NCBI GenBank assembly: GCA_016748015.1
Contig: JAAOMT010000607.1
Location: 448,137 to 512,136 of the forward strand
From: Geosiphon pyriformis
Lineage: Eukaryota; Glomeromycota; Glomeromycetes; Archaeosporales; Geosiphonaceae
Direction of reading: 5' to 3'
DNA length: 64,000 bases
The position numbers and the translations under genes are program-made. This document shows positions 1-10,008 of the stretch, one piece after another (position 1 is the stretch's first letter; the number at the start of each line of letters is the position of its first letter). The notes under the pieces were generated by a model. It was not told the DNA's origin. It searched no databases and saw only the letters and a program-made list of their open reading frames with translations.

Positions 1-334
1 ATTATGTCTGAGCTCATTTTTGGCCAATAGTAATGGCTAGTTGCACGTTGGATGGTTGCTGTTTTTCCAAAGTGGCCTGAATGAATATCTGAGTGCATGT
101 TAAATAAGATAGTTTCTTTTTCATCCATGGTTATAACTCTTAATGGATTATCTGGATTTTGTCGATTCCGGTAATAAAGTATGTGATTTTGGATGAAATA
201 GTGTTTTGCTAATTTTTGGAGCTTAATTAGCTCTTTTACTGGCATTTTTTTGTCTATTTGTAGTGTTTCCAAGTATTGGCTGAGGTTTTTGTAAAGGTGG
301 TTGTTCATTGTTGTTGTGGCAGGTGGGTTGGTGA
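1..334 (-). pseudogene. Integrase N-terminal region, family A (partial)
   Basis: Downstream of RNase H the minus strand encodes a zinc-binding integrase N-terminus at about 5-125, read as MHSDIHSGHFGKTATIQ and then an HYYWPKM motif. This matches the H-x-H half of the HHCC domain of Ty3/gypsy integrases. The link between RNase H and this part (about 180-334) contains TAA/TAG codons, several in Gln-like positions. The catalytic core lies beyond the window edge. Confidence 0.8.
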
Positions 335-337
335 TTT

Positions 338-1861
338 TTATGTGTGTCTCATTCTTGACAAACAGTCGGCATTAGCATTTTTGGTACCTTCTTTGTATTT
401 GATAATATAATCATATGGTGCTAATGTTTGTGACCATCTGGCGTATTTTCCTTTTAGTGCTTTCTTGTTATTTAACCAGACCAGACCTCTATGATCTGTC
501 ATAATCTCAAAGGGTTGGTACCGTAAATATGTGTCAAAGTGAACACAACTCCAGACTACTGCTAAGCATTCAAGTTCATGTGCTGCGTAGTTTTGTTCTG
601 CCGTACTGAGACTTCTGCTGGCATAAGCGATTATATGTTCTCTTCCATTATCATCTTTTTGTGACAGAATGGCTCCAAGTCCAGTTCCAGAGGCATCTGT
701 GGCCAAAATAAATTTCTTGTTGAAATTTGGATAGATTATTATTGGTGATTCAATGAGCTTTTGTCTAAGGTACTCAAAAGCTTTTTGTTGTGCTTCAGTC
801 CATTCAAACTTCACATTTTTAGATAGTAGGTAATTAAGGGGTTTGGCGATGTTTGAAAAGTTTTCTACAAAGCGGCAGTAGTAAAATGCGAGTCCTAAAA
901 AGCTTCTAACTTCTGAGACATTTCAAGGTACTGGAAAATTTTTCACTTTGTCTATTTTTGATGGATCTGGTTTTATTCCATCTTTTCCAACTACATGTCC
1001 TAAAAATGCTAGCTCATTTTTCCCAAAGAAACATTTTTCTAGATTTAGTTTAAGTCCAGCGTGTTTCAATCTCTCAAAAACTTGTTGTAAATGTTGGAGA
1101 TGATCCGTGAATTTTGACGAGAAAACATTTGTATCATCCAAGTAGACAACAACGAATTGCCACAAGATTCCGGAGTAAATTACGTCCATTAGTCTTTGGA
1201 ATGTCGCGGGAGCGTTTGTTAATCCAAATGGCATTACATTGAACTCATAATTGCCATTTTGTGTTGTGAATGCTGTTTTATGCCTGTCCTTTGGGTCCAT
1301 TTCCACTTGCCAGTACCCACTGGTCAAGTCCAGTGTAGAAAACCATTTTGCTCCTCCAAAAACGTCGAAGATTTCGTCAATTAACAGTATTGGGTATGAG
1401 TCTTTGGTTGTTTTGCTGTTTAGTTTGCGATAGTCGACACAAAATCTAATTTTTCCGTTCTTTTTCCTTACTAAAACAACTGGTGAGGACCATGGGCTCA
1501 TTGATGGTTGTATTATTCCTTTTTCCAACATGCTTTGGATTTCTTCTCTGATAAAATTATGCTCTATTGGTGGGACATGGTAAGTGCATTGTTTTTCAGG
1601 TCTGGCGTCTCCAGTGGAGATTTGGTGTTGAACCAAGTTGGTTCTTCCAAATTCGCCATTTCTTGAAAATATATCAGAGTATTTTAAAATTAATGCTTTT
1701 AATTGTCGCTGTTGGTCAGGATCCATTGTTCCAATGTTTAATTTGGCCAATTCTTCTGGCGTAAATTGATAGCATTCTAATGGTTGTTGCCAATTTATTG
1801 AAGTGAGTTCACAGTAGAGGGCAATTTCTGGGAAATTTAGAATTTCTTGTGGTGTTGACAC
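338..1861 (-). pseudogene. Reverse transcriptase and RNase H, family A
   Basis: RT occupies about 923-1700. Seen motifs: SPWSSPVVLVRKKNGKIRFC, the first catalytic Asp in [24 protein letters not shown], and the catalytic YLDD in VVVYLDDTNVFSS (about 1120-1160). RNase H follows at 338-814 with LATDASGTGLGAILSQ, an ELECLAV Glu and the TDHRGL Asp, ending in NADCLSRM. A single TGA at about 906 (after FPVP) separates the two; the frame is otherwise continuous. Catalytic residues look intact, so decay is recent. The enzyme would copy element RNA in the cytoplasmic particle. Confidence 0.93.
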
Positions 1862-1909
1862 ATTTTCTAGCTCCGTTTCAAAGTATCCAATGATGGTATC
1901 TTCCAGAAT

Positions 1910-2710
1910 TTAAACGGGTTTTTTTGTGGTGTTTGCGATAGGAATTTTTATCCATTGAGCTTTATCAGCTGGAATAAAAAGGTTAGTAAGTCCTATGAGA
2001 AACTGTTGGCAAGTTTCTGGGTAGGGCTCAAATATTAGATCTTTTTCTTTAATTGTCCTTTTTATTCTTATTTCTGATTTTCCATATGGTAGGAGCGTGA
2101 TGGACCGCTCATTTTTAATTACTTCGCCTTTTTCCTCTATTGTTTCAGCGAAATTCGCTTCAATTTCTTTTCCTGTCAATCCGAAACCAAAAGTTCCTCT
2201 CATTGTTTGTGACAATTCCTCACGATTTTTCACTGGCACGAATTTCCCAATTTTTACCAATGGTAGGAAAATTGCTTGTGCAATCTTTTCCTTAGATTCA
2301 ATGGTATAAGGCTTTTCTGAATTGTTCTGTAGCAAAACCATCAAATTTCTAGTGTATCCGGAGTCAATTACTTCTCCTTGAATGCTTATTTTTTTTTTCG
2401 CGAGGCTTGATTGTGATGCCATTTAAACCATTATTCCTGGCGGAATTTCAACCACTATTTTTAGGTCGATTTTGGTGATGCTCCTGGGTGGTAACGTTGT
2501 GGATTGGTCTTCCGGATAACGTAGATCGAATCTGGTGTCGGTTGGATGGGCTTTTTCGGGTATTATTCCTAAGTGCCCATTGTCGAAGTATTGGATGTCA
2601 GTCACCTGTTCTAGGTCAGTATAGGCTATAAATTTTTTTGACTCGGGACCGTCAGGTGAGTCTTGTTGATTTATTGATTGATTTTGAGACTGCTGATTCT
2701 CAATTTCCAT
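1910..2710 (-). pseudogene. dUTPase domain and linker of the polyprotein, family A
   Basis: Trimeric dUTPases hydrolyse dUTP to dUMP and carry five motifs. All five are visible here in order: motif 1 DTRFDLRYPED (about 2508-2541), motif 2 SQSSLA (about 2397-2415, Arg replaced by Gln), motif 3 GEVIDSGYTRN with the catalytic Asp and the ribose-discriminating Tyr (about 2345-2380), motif 4 KEKIAQAIFLPL (about 2262-2297), and motif 5 RGTFGFGLTG (about 2175-2204). An in-frame TAA at 2420-2422 replaces a Gln present in other copies. The domain lies between protease and RT. A beta-rich linker of about 100 residues follows before RT. Its presence in several copies argues that it is a resident part of the element. 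Confidence 0.88.
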
Positions 2711-3330
2711 TTTTCTTTCTAAGTCCCTTTCATCTTGACAATCTTCACAGCACTGATTTTGGCATGGGATGAGACAGTTTTTGCAGAGGTAAGTGTTGAT
2801 TTGGGCGAGGTATTGTTCTTGCTCTTGTCAAGTGGGGCATAGTTGTTGGTAGTAGTCCTGGAATTTGTCCACTGGGTCGAACATGTTGTAGCTGGCGACT
2901 TCGTCGGCTACTTCGGCTGACTCTTTCCAATGTCGTATTTCTTCGGCGGTTCCTCCTTTTACTTTGGCTTGTGTGGTGTTGTACAACTCGTCCTTGTTGT
3001 GTGGGTAGTGCTGTAGTCTTTTTAACGCTCTGTTGAATGCTGCTTCGAATGGTGTTCCTCCTCTTACCCAGTCACAAATGAGGATTGTGTATTGGCAAGT
3101 TGCGTCACACGTTCCTCCTCTGCCTGGTATGTCGTTCCAGTCACATTCTCTTGGTAACGGTTTTCTACAAGCAAGGCACGGTTCCTCATCCCATTTTCTG
3201 TGTCTTTCTGGGTAACCATATTTTTCTTTGTTACAATGGTTACAATAGTAGTGGGTGGGGTTTCTTGGGTCTTCGTCTGGTGCGCTGCACGCAGTCATAG
3301 ACGAGAGTTTCTTCTTGCAAACCGAGCATT
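2711..3330 (-). pseudogene. Cys-rich, probably zinc-binding domain between protease and dUTPase, family A
   Basis: Unrecognised. Read on the minus strand it contains CSVCKKKLSSM, HYYCNHCNKEKYGYP, CLACRKPLPRECDWND, then CDATCQYTILICDWV (about 3060-3330). A helical stretch follows, then a second cluster CKNCLIPCQNQCCEDC (about 2750-2790). The spaced CxxC pairs suggest two or more zinc sites. Family B has the same pattern (CxxC-KKKLSxM, WNDI, CQYxIxISDWV), so it is under shared ancestry. One TGA at about 2826-2828 interrupts it, where family B reads PTREEQE. I cannot assign a known domain name. Confidence 0.7.
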
Positions 3331-3529
3331 CTAACTTTGGTTTGCGTTGCTGGTGGTTTCTTCGTGAACTTACCTGGTTCCATTCGGATCTTTCTTCACT
3401 GGTCCACGTTGGTACGGCTGGTAGTCCTGTTTTTTGGTCATCAGCCCAAGAGAGCTGATAGGTTTTGATGGCTGGTAGTGCTGGATTTTCCTCAAATTCG
3501 AAGATAGGTCTTTGGTTGGCGCTGGGTTT

Positions 3530-4036
3530 TTGGAAGTGGCCACAGGTGGCTGGAATTTTGGCCTGGTGGCCATTATAATTGATCAGAAGCTCTTGGGTGG
3601 TCCAGTCTAGGGTGGCATTGGCTTTTGTTAGCCAGTCATTCCCTACTAACGCTTGATATTGTGTAGCGTCCATTACTAATACTTTTGTAGGTATTACTAT
3701 GCCATTAATTTCGAAAGGGAATGAGTCGATTTTGCCATGAGGCAGCTTTGTACTTTCATTGGCTGTTATGATTTGGGACATCGCGGCACGATCAACTTTG
3801 AAACCCAGTTGGTTTACTAGTTGAAGTGTTACGATGCTTCCAGCGGATCTGCTGTCTAAGATAAGTTTGATTGGGGTATTGTTTACAGTGGCTTCTGTAT
3901 ACATAGCAGTGATTGGGCGTTTTTTGTCCAATGCTGCTCCACTGAACATAGTCTTGTTTTCCTCTAATTCAAAAGGAAAAATAGCTGCGAGGCTGCTATC
4001 TTTGGTGGCAACTGCTGGTGGTATTGTCTGGCTCAA
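3530..4036 (-). pseudogene. Retropepsin-like aspartic protease, family A
   Basis: Seen: IKLILDSRSAGSIVT (about 3840-3875), then ALVGNDWLTKANATLDW (about 3600-3650). Retropepsins use D-[ST]-G. Here Gly has become Arg (DSR), while family B copy II keeps DSG at the same place. Gly to Arg from GGA to AGA is a G-to-A change like the others in this window. The protease would cleave the polyprotein in the particle, and this copy is probably inactive. Confidence 0.85.
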
Positions 4037-4376
4037 TTTGGAGGAATTCTTGGTTCTGTTTATGTTTCTACTGTTATTATTTCCGATAATCAGGTTTTCC
4101 GGTATATTAAGATAAGTTTGTTGATAATTTTGGTAGTTTGGATTGGTTTACTGATTGGTTCCAGCGCAGTTTGGATTCCTCTGGACCAACGCGTTCTGGT
4201 TCTACATGGGCTGATTTCGGGCCTCGGGACGCCAATTCGGGTTGGCTATCATGGGCTGTTGCTGGTAAGCTCCTTGATTTTGATACGTGGTGGGATATTG
4301 GCGTGATATTGGCATGTACTGGTTTCTGGGCATTTGGGGTGGCGTGTAGTAATTATTTTTGTGCTTCCTGCATCAT

Positions 4377-6039
4377 TCACATTCGACATTGACTAATCAA
4401 ATGTCCTATGCGTTTGCAAAAATGGCAGGTACGTGTTTCTGTTCTGAATTCCTGGCGCGACGAGCGATTATTTCGATTGTCACTGACTTCCTGGCTGCAT
4501 CTTTGGGGTGGTTGGTATGTATTTTTTCTCGGATCTGGGATGAGGTAACTTTCTATTTTCTTAGAGAGTTCCTCCCCTAATCGCGTTACTCTTTTCTCTA
4601 ATGTTTCTGTTTTATTTTCCTCCATTACTATGTTAACCATTTGACTATGGTTAGCTTTTTTCTCAGCCGATTCAAGGGCTCTGGCGAGCGTAACGGCTTC
4701 TGGTAAGGAATTAGGGTGGGCAGGGCATACTCTTCCTAAAATGCTGCTTTTTAATCTTCTAATAAACTGATTTAAAACCTGAGGATCAGTGTAGTATCCT
4801 TTGTTCAATTGCTTCAATCTGACGGCGAATTCGATTGAATCAAGCAAGATATTGGGTGACAGTTTTACTGGTATTTTGCTTGATAGTATTGAATTTGTTC
4901 TGTAGTTGGATTACGGCATTTGGGTCGCTAAAATACTCCAGGAGTGCATTTTTAAATTTGGCGAAGCTCATGGGTTTTGTTTCTAGGCTTTGATATCACG
5001 AGTCGGCTGTGTCTTTCAGGAAGAAAGGTAATGTTTGAATTGCTCTTTGGTCGTTCCAGTTATTTGCCTGGATGGCTTTTTGTGCTTCTCTGAGCCATGT
5101 GTGCACGTCCGTTTCTTCTTCCTCTCTTGAGAAATCTGTTAGTCTTGTAATGTATGGTGTGGTCATTTTGTTGCCATTTTTTGCTGGTGGGTTTATTGGT
5201 CTAAGAGGAGGTGGGATGATATTTCATTGAGTGTTCCTAAAGGTGGCTTCCCTTATATCCGGTTCTTCCTCTTGATCATGAGTTTCTTGGTTTCTGGACT
5301 GGCTGCTTGTTCCAGTGACTGGTTTTGTGATTGTTTTTTCGCTGGTTTCTTTTTCGGATTCCGATTCAGACTCCTTTTTACGGTTTTCAAATCCCATTCT
5401 AAATTTTGGCTGAAAAAGAGGGTTTTGGAATAGTGATAAATATCTTTCTGTAATTGGTATGTCTCCCCAGTTACATTGTTTAATTTTATCAGTATAACTA
5501 GAAGTTCTTGGCATTTGTGGAGTTGATGTTGATGATGATGCAGCTCCTAATGGAATTTGTATCTTATTTTCTGGTGAAAAATAGTATGATTTATCTTCTG
5601 ATAAATAAATATGTTGTTTCTTTATTGATTGAGTGACAGTTTTCTTTGGCGTTTGAGCTGGTGTTTTTTGCTGGTTACTTTCCTGATTAGTTTCTAAATT
5701 TTTTTTGGTTTTGTTGGCGCATTCCCTAGTGTTTCCTGTGGATATTAGAAAATTTTCGTTGGCGTATTGCTCAATTTCTCGATGGATTTTGACAATAGTT
5801 GCAGCTATCACTGCTACTTCTTTTGTAGTGTATTGTGATAATTCTCTATACAATCTAAGTTTTGCGTCATGTGGTTCTTCTTCCTTTCCTATATGATAAT
5901 TTATTCTGGTGTTGATATAATAAGTGAGGGCAGATTCTGCTGGACAACACCCTTCTGGTAATCCAAGATCACTCTGATTTTGTGTGTAAATAGCACGGCA
6001 GAATTCAAGAACAGTAAGATTAGGAGTTTTTGTTGCCAC
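4377..6039 (-). pseudogene. gag (capsid and nucleocapsid), family A
   Basis: The N-terminal part (5224-6039) is charged and low complexity. A TGA at about 5221-5223 stands where Trp would fit, and the frame then continues through a capsid-like helical region containing DVHTWLREAQKAIQ and LLEYFSDPNAV. A second TGA replaces the Trp of DSWYQS (about 4996-5000). After a frame change near 4845 the nucleocapsid part (4377-4847) ends in the knuckle CHFCKRIGHLISQC (C-x2-C-x4-H-x4-C). The apparent start at 6039 is GTG (AAAAGTGGCA). The frame upstream reaches a stop with no ATG. Confidence 0.85.
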
Positions 6040-6101
6040 TTTTGTCTTTTCCTTTTTAGCAATGAATTATTGCTAATTATTATTTCCTTTTTGATTTTCT
6101 T

Positions 6102-6119
6102 TTCTCGTAGGGTTCACCA
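6102..6119 (-). other. Primer-binding site, family A
   Basis: Two bases after the end of the 5' LTR the minus strand reads TGGTGAACCCTACGAG. TGG at this spacing is the usual start of a tRNA primer-binding site. The matching tRNA would end GGGTTCACCA. This differs from the family B site (TGGTGCTCCC), so the families use different primers. Confidence 0.75.
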
Positions 6120-6121
6120 AA

Positions 6122-6988
6122 TGTTACGGGATGGTTTTCTTGTTATATTTAATTGCTGATATCCCACTTTAATTGCAATCAGTCTTTCGTGAGTTCTTCA
6201 ATTCTATTTGTGTGATAATGTCACTATTACACTAAAGGCTTTCTTTTTACTGTTGCGATGTAAGTTATTCTTTAATTCTTGATTGTTGTGTGTGTTTATG
6301 TACTCCTTCTCAGAGGCTGAACTGAAATCTACCCACTGTCTGGGGTCTTCTCTGAGGCTATCCTTGCAATTGCCTGATGTGTTTCTCTAATCTAAAAACA
6401 CAGAATGTTAATGGTTTTTAGTGCTTTTCTAATTCTTATGATAAAGCTTTTATCAATTAGTAACAACGTGAATAATTTTGATCAAGGATTATTCTTCCAA
6501 GGGATTTAGTTGATGAATGATAGTTTCATTCAATAAATAATACAAGTAAGTTTCTTAATACTTTGGGTTGTGATAGTTCCGTTTTAAATATTCTTTTTCA
6601 TTTTTTTTTGATTTTTAAAGGTTTCTTAGGATATTTAATTTGAAAGTATGATTTAAAGTGGAGTTTGCTGGATAAAATTGGATCTGTTGCTTGATAAATT
6701 ATGATTTTTATTACTTGATTTTTTATTTCCCAATATTAAAACTACTGTATATATACATGTTTGTAGTTCTATGAAAAAATACTTTCTTTTTGATATTTCA
6801 ACCTGGTGTTTGCTGCTATCACCAGTTGGTGTTGGCTGCTATTGTGAACTGGTGCTTGCCACTATCGCGAGATGGTATTTGCTACTATGTTAATCATTAC
6901 CTTTCTAAGATTATTACTGTGCTATATTATAATTGAATAGTTTGTATTATTTTTATGATTCTTTTTGCTAAATTCTTAAACCGTAACA
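6122..6988 (-). repeat. 5' LTR of family A (867 bp)
   Basis: Bounded by TGTTACGG at 6122 and CCGTAACA at 6988, a perfect terminal inverted repeat with TG...CA ends. Read on the minus strand it holds a tandem array (6803-6894), then a TATA-like stretch (about 6746-6760), then R/U5. The base after the right end begins acgtg, a candidate 5-bp target duplication whose partner is off the window. Confidence 0.9.
6803..6894 (-). repeat. 23-bp tandem array in U3 of the family A LTR
   Basis: Four diverged units start at about 6803, 6826, 6849 and 6872, each of the form CTGGTGTTTGCTGCTATC plus a few bases. In element orientation the array lies just upstream of the TATA-like sequence, where an enhancer would be expected. 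Confidence 0.8.
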
Positions 6989-7033
6989 ACGTGGCTGATT
7001 TTGGGCATGATTAGAGTTTCCTTGATTATTGCA

Positions 7034-8662
7034 TCATTGTGGAGGCTGATAAATGGCATGATTGTCAGCTAAGTATCCTTCCAATTTCTTATTAATTGAT
7101 TTATTGAACTTCTCCAATTTGGAATCCAATTCAGATGATCCATTCATTACTAGATTAATGGCTTGGGCATGGTTAGCCTCTGACTCAGCAGATTCAAAAT
7201 TTCTGGTGCATGTAACTGTGTCTTGAAGGGTGCCTGGATGCAAGGGACATACATGTTGCAAGATGCTACTGTACAGGCCACGGATAAACTGATTGAGTAT
7301 CTGTGGTGCTGTGAAATAGTTGGCATTAATTGCTTGAATTTGGTGCAGGTTTCAATGGAAGTGTCCCAGGTAAGTGGTGACTGTTTCAGTTTCTCCTTGT
7401 TTCATGGTGGTGAATGTATTGACTAGGCAATTAATACTGTTATTGTTGCTGAAGTATCTTAGGAATTCCACTTTGAAGGCATTAAAATCTTGTGGTTTAT
7501 TAACCAAGCTCTAATACCATGAATTGGTGGTATTCTTGAAAAAGTAGGGAATGGCTTGCATTGCTCAGACATCATTCCATCTGTTGGCTGCGATGGCCTT
7601 TTCTACATCATTCAGTCATACTTGAGTGTTATTCTCTTCACCTGTAAAGTTGTCAAGTTTTGTGATTGGTGCATAGGCCATTGGATCTAAGTTAGGTGGT
7701 TATGGTGGCTGTTGAAGCAGTTGTTGTTGTCCTGGCTGCTGAGATGGTAGTTGAAGTGGCTGCTGTATAGATTCAGCTATGGGATTAATCAGTGGTTGAT
7801 CGATAATGATTACCAGAGATAAGTTTTGCTGATTAATTAATTCAGGGTTTGGATTGTTCTGTCTTTGATGATTCAGAGTTTTGATTTCTGAATTTTCTAG
7901 ATTTAGATTTTGCTGAGTTTGAAAATTTGGGGTTTCAACTTTTGGGTTTTCAATGATCAGGTACTGGTAAGTGAATTCTTGGTCCTCTGATTTTTCTTCC
8001 TCTTTTTCTGATTCTGCTGTTTCTTATGGATCAAAGATTCCGAAATCTGGTGGAGGCAGTGGTGATCAAAGTTCTGATGGGATTGATGATCGCGAATTAA
8101 ATCCCTTAAAGTATTCGCCATATGGTCCTAATAATTCTGTTTTCCTTTGTCTACTTTGGAATGGGAATCATCCAAATGCTGATGTCACAGTTGATGGGAA
8201 TGCATTTGTTAATGATATGTGGATGGTGCTTCCAGGTGTATAATGGTAGGATGGGTTGCTTGGAGATTCAATTCTGTTTTTTTTCCAAGTAAACAGCTGT
8301 ATTTTTCTGGGTGTTACTGCTGGTGTTTGTAATTTTCCCTTGCCTTTACTAACATATGTAATTGGATATCTTTGTTGAGTGTGATGTTCAATTTCTTTGT
8401 TGATCTCAGTGATGATGGATGTGAAATTATGATTTGTTGGTAGGTTGGTGTTTTGAATTAATTCCCTATAGAAAGTTTCTCTTGCTGATTCAGTATTCAC
8501 TGGTGTTCCTAATAAAGAGGAAATCTTTTCATTGATGTAGAAATTGAAGGCTGATTCGGTGGATATATGATTGTGATTTAATCCCAAGTATTGACAATAG
8601 TGTTGAAATAAAGATTTTGCAAATCCTAAATGGTTTGCTTCTATATTTTCTGATTCTGCCAC
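7034..8662 (-). pseudogene. gag, family B copy III (truncated)
   Basis: The N-terminal part (8168-8662) reads AESENIEANHLGFAKSLFQ and aligns with the plus-strand copy starting at 49786. The middle (about 7262-8167) has several in-frame stops. The nucleocapsid-proximal part (7034-7261) contains ANHAQAINLVMN and NKSINKKLEGYLADN, also present in copies I and II. The start position is GTG (AAAAGTGGCAG), as in the other gag copies, with no ATG in frame before it. It ends where family A is inserted. Confidence 0.82.
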
Positions 8663-8710
8663 TTTTGGTTTGGTGTCATTGGTGCTGGTTCTTTGTAAGA
8701 TTATATCTTA

Positions 8711-8782
8711 CAGGGAGCACCAAATGTTACAGGTGATTATTTCTGCTGTTGAATTAAATAATAAACCTGTAACTTGGTGCTC
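8711..8782 (-). promoter_or_regulatory. Primer-binding site inside a U5 hairpin, family B copy III
   Basis: The site TGGTGCTCCCTG (8722-8711, minus strand) follows the LTR end by two bases. An inverted repeat joins it to U5: the arm 8715-8742 begins GAGCACCAAATGTTACAGG on the plus strand and the arm 8756-8782 ends CCTGTAACTTGGTGCTC. Apart from a 2-base bulge, most of each 27-28 nt arm pairs. In element RNA the U5 arm would carry GAGCACCA, the mimic of a tRNA 3' end. Confidence 0.8.
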
Positions 8783-9576
8783 AAAAACTACTTCTGTTGA
8801 TGATGTTTGGTAAGTGTTGTATCTGAAGATTTTAATGGAGTCTTTTGTATAACGAACAGAGATTCAATAGTGTCAATAGTAGATGTATCTTTCCAAGAGT
8901 TTTTCCAATTTCTTTTTCAGCATGGTGGCCAGATTTAGTCTGGCAGTCATGCTTTTCTGGTAAGCTATCTGATAATATATAAAATCCTACCCTTATTTCT
9001 GGGTCTTTTACTAGGCTATCTTTGACATCAATAACTCAGCACTTAAGCTTTTAATCAATTAGTATACCACAATAGAATCAAAAAAGAATGAAAATAAAAT
9101 AAATAAAATAAAATAAAGAGAAATAGAGAAATTAAGCCAAAGCAATTTGGTACATTAGTATCTCATTAATAGCCATGATCAAGAGCTATTGTTCCAGTAT
9201 GGTTAAGTATCAATTACTATCAACATAAAGTGTTGATAGGGAGAAATGGATTGTGATATAAAATAATTATTTATTTGATGATTGTGTTTTTGAGCTAAGG
9301 ATTCTGTTATATCGATTCTGTCTTTTTTGTTTCTACTTCTACTGCTATATATACATAATTGAGATTCCTTAATTCCTCGATTCTTCATGACAGGAATCCT
9401 AGAATTCTTGGAATCTTGCAATTTCTATGCGAGGAATCTTGGAATTCTGGAATCCTGCAATTCCTTATCGGGGAATCCTGAAATTCCTGGAATCCTGGAA
9501 TTTCACATTTTACTATGCCTACTTCTGATTGGCTAATAATCATGCTAATATATTTCCTATATTTCTATGAGTAACA
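8725..9576 (-). repeat. 5' LTR of family B copy III (852 bp)
   Basis: Ends are TGTTAC at 8725 and GTAACA at 9576. Read on the minus strand: U3 with about three 40-bp units built of GGAATTC/GGAATCC-type motifs (about 9390-9510), a TATA-like TATATATA at about 9348-9358, then R/U5 ending in the hairpin arm. It matches LTRs at 42533-43379, 57174-58021 and 58079-58997. Confidence 0.92.
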
Positions 9577-10008
9577 TTGGGTTTACAACCAGTAAATAAT
9601 AGAGAACAATTGGGAAAAAGTGAAAAAAGAACTCAAGGTTTTGGTTCAATTGAATGATTTACAGTTCCAGTAAACATAGTTCTTAATGCACAAAATGAAT
9701 CTCATCAGATTTTTCAACTTCCCCAACCAATTACCATTTCATCTTTTGGAGAACATTACAAAATCTATACTTGCTCAAAACTCACTACTACCCAATAAAT
9801 CTTTAAATCTAATAAACAAATCTGTTTAAAGTATGAAATCTTAATTCCAAATGTTTATATACCAAAAAAAATAAAAAAATTTCAAGTTATATTTTACAAC
9901 TCCAACAACTACCCCATTGTGTTATTAAATAAATTAGAAATTGAAATTATACATAGCAATATCTTCCAAGATGAAACTTCTTAAATTGTCTCTAATTTCA
10001 TCGAAATT

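Larger units (their letters stand above)
1..6988 (-). mobile_element. Ty3/gypsy-type LTR retrotransposon, family A, cut by the left window edge
   Basis: Seen: reading the minus strand from 6988, a 5' LTR, a primer-binding site, gag with a CCHC knuckle, aspartic protease, a Cys-rich segment, dUTPase, reverse transcriptase, RNase H and the start of integrase follow in order and leave the window at base 1. The pol frame is nearly continuous from 4036 to 338. Most breaks are single in-frame stops at about 906, 1912, 2422 and 2828, where related copies have a sense codon (Gln, Arg or similar). A frame change sits near 4845 in gag. RT before integrase places it in Ty3/gypsy. It is inserted in the gag of another element (6989-9576), so it is the youngest layer of the nest. 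The 3' LTR and left target duplication are outside the window. Confidence 0.93.
6989..9576 (-). mobile_element. Ty3/gypsy-type family B copy III, 5' part only, split by family A
   Basis: Minus strand from 9576: 5' LTR (8725-9576), primer-binding site, then gag down to 6989, where the family A LTR begins in the middle of the nucleocapsid region. The rest of the copy should lie to the left of the window. The right end is joined to family C sequence in its dUTPase motif 5, so B-III inserted into C. Confidence 0.88.

Noticed and set aside
1-6988. Integrated retrovirus-like element because of the dUTPase
   Set aside because: Domain order, the CCHC gag and the lack of an envelope gene fit a Ty3/gypsy retrotransposon. 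dUTPase presence alone does not indicate a virus.
8700-8724. tRNA gene at the GAGCACCA sequence
   Set aside because: Only the 3'-end-like bases are present. There is no T-arm or anticodon arm, and the position next to an LTR marks a primer-binding site.
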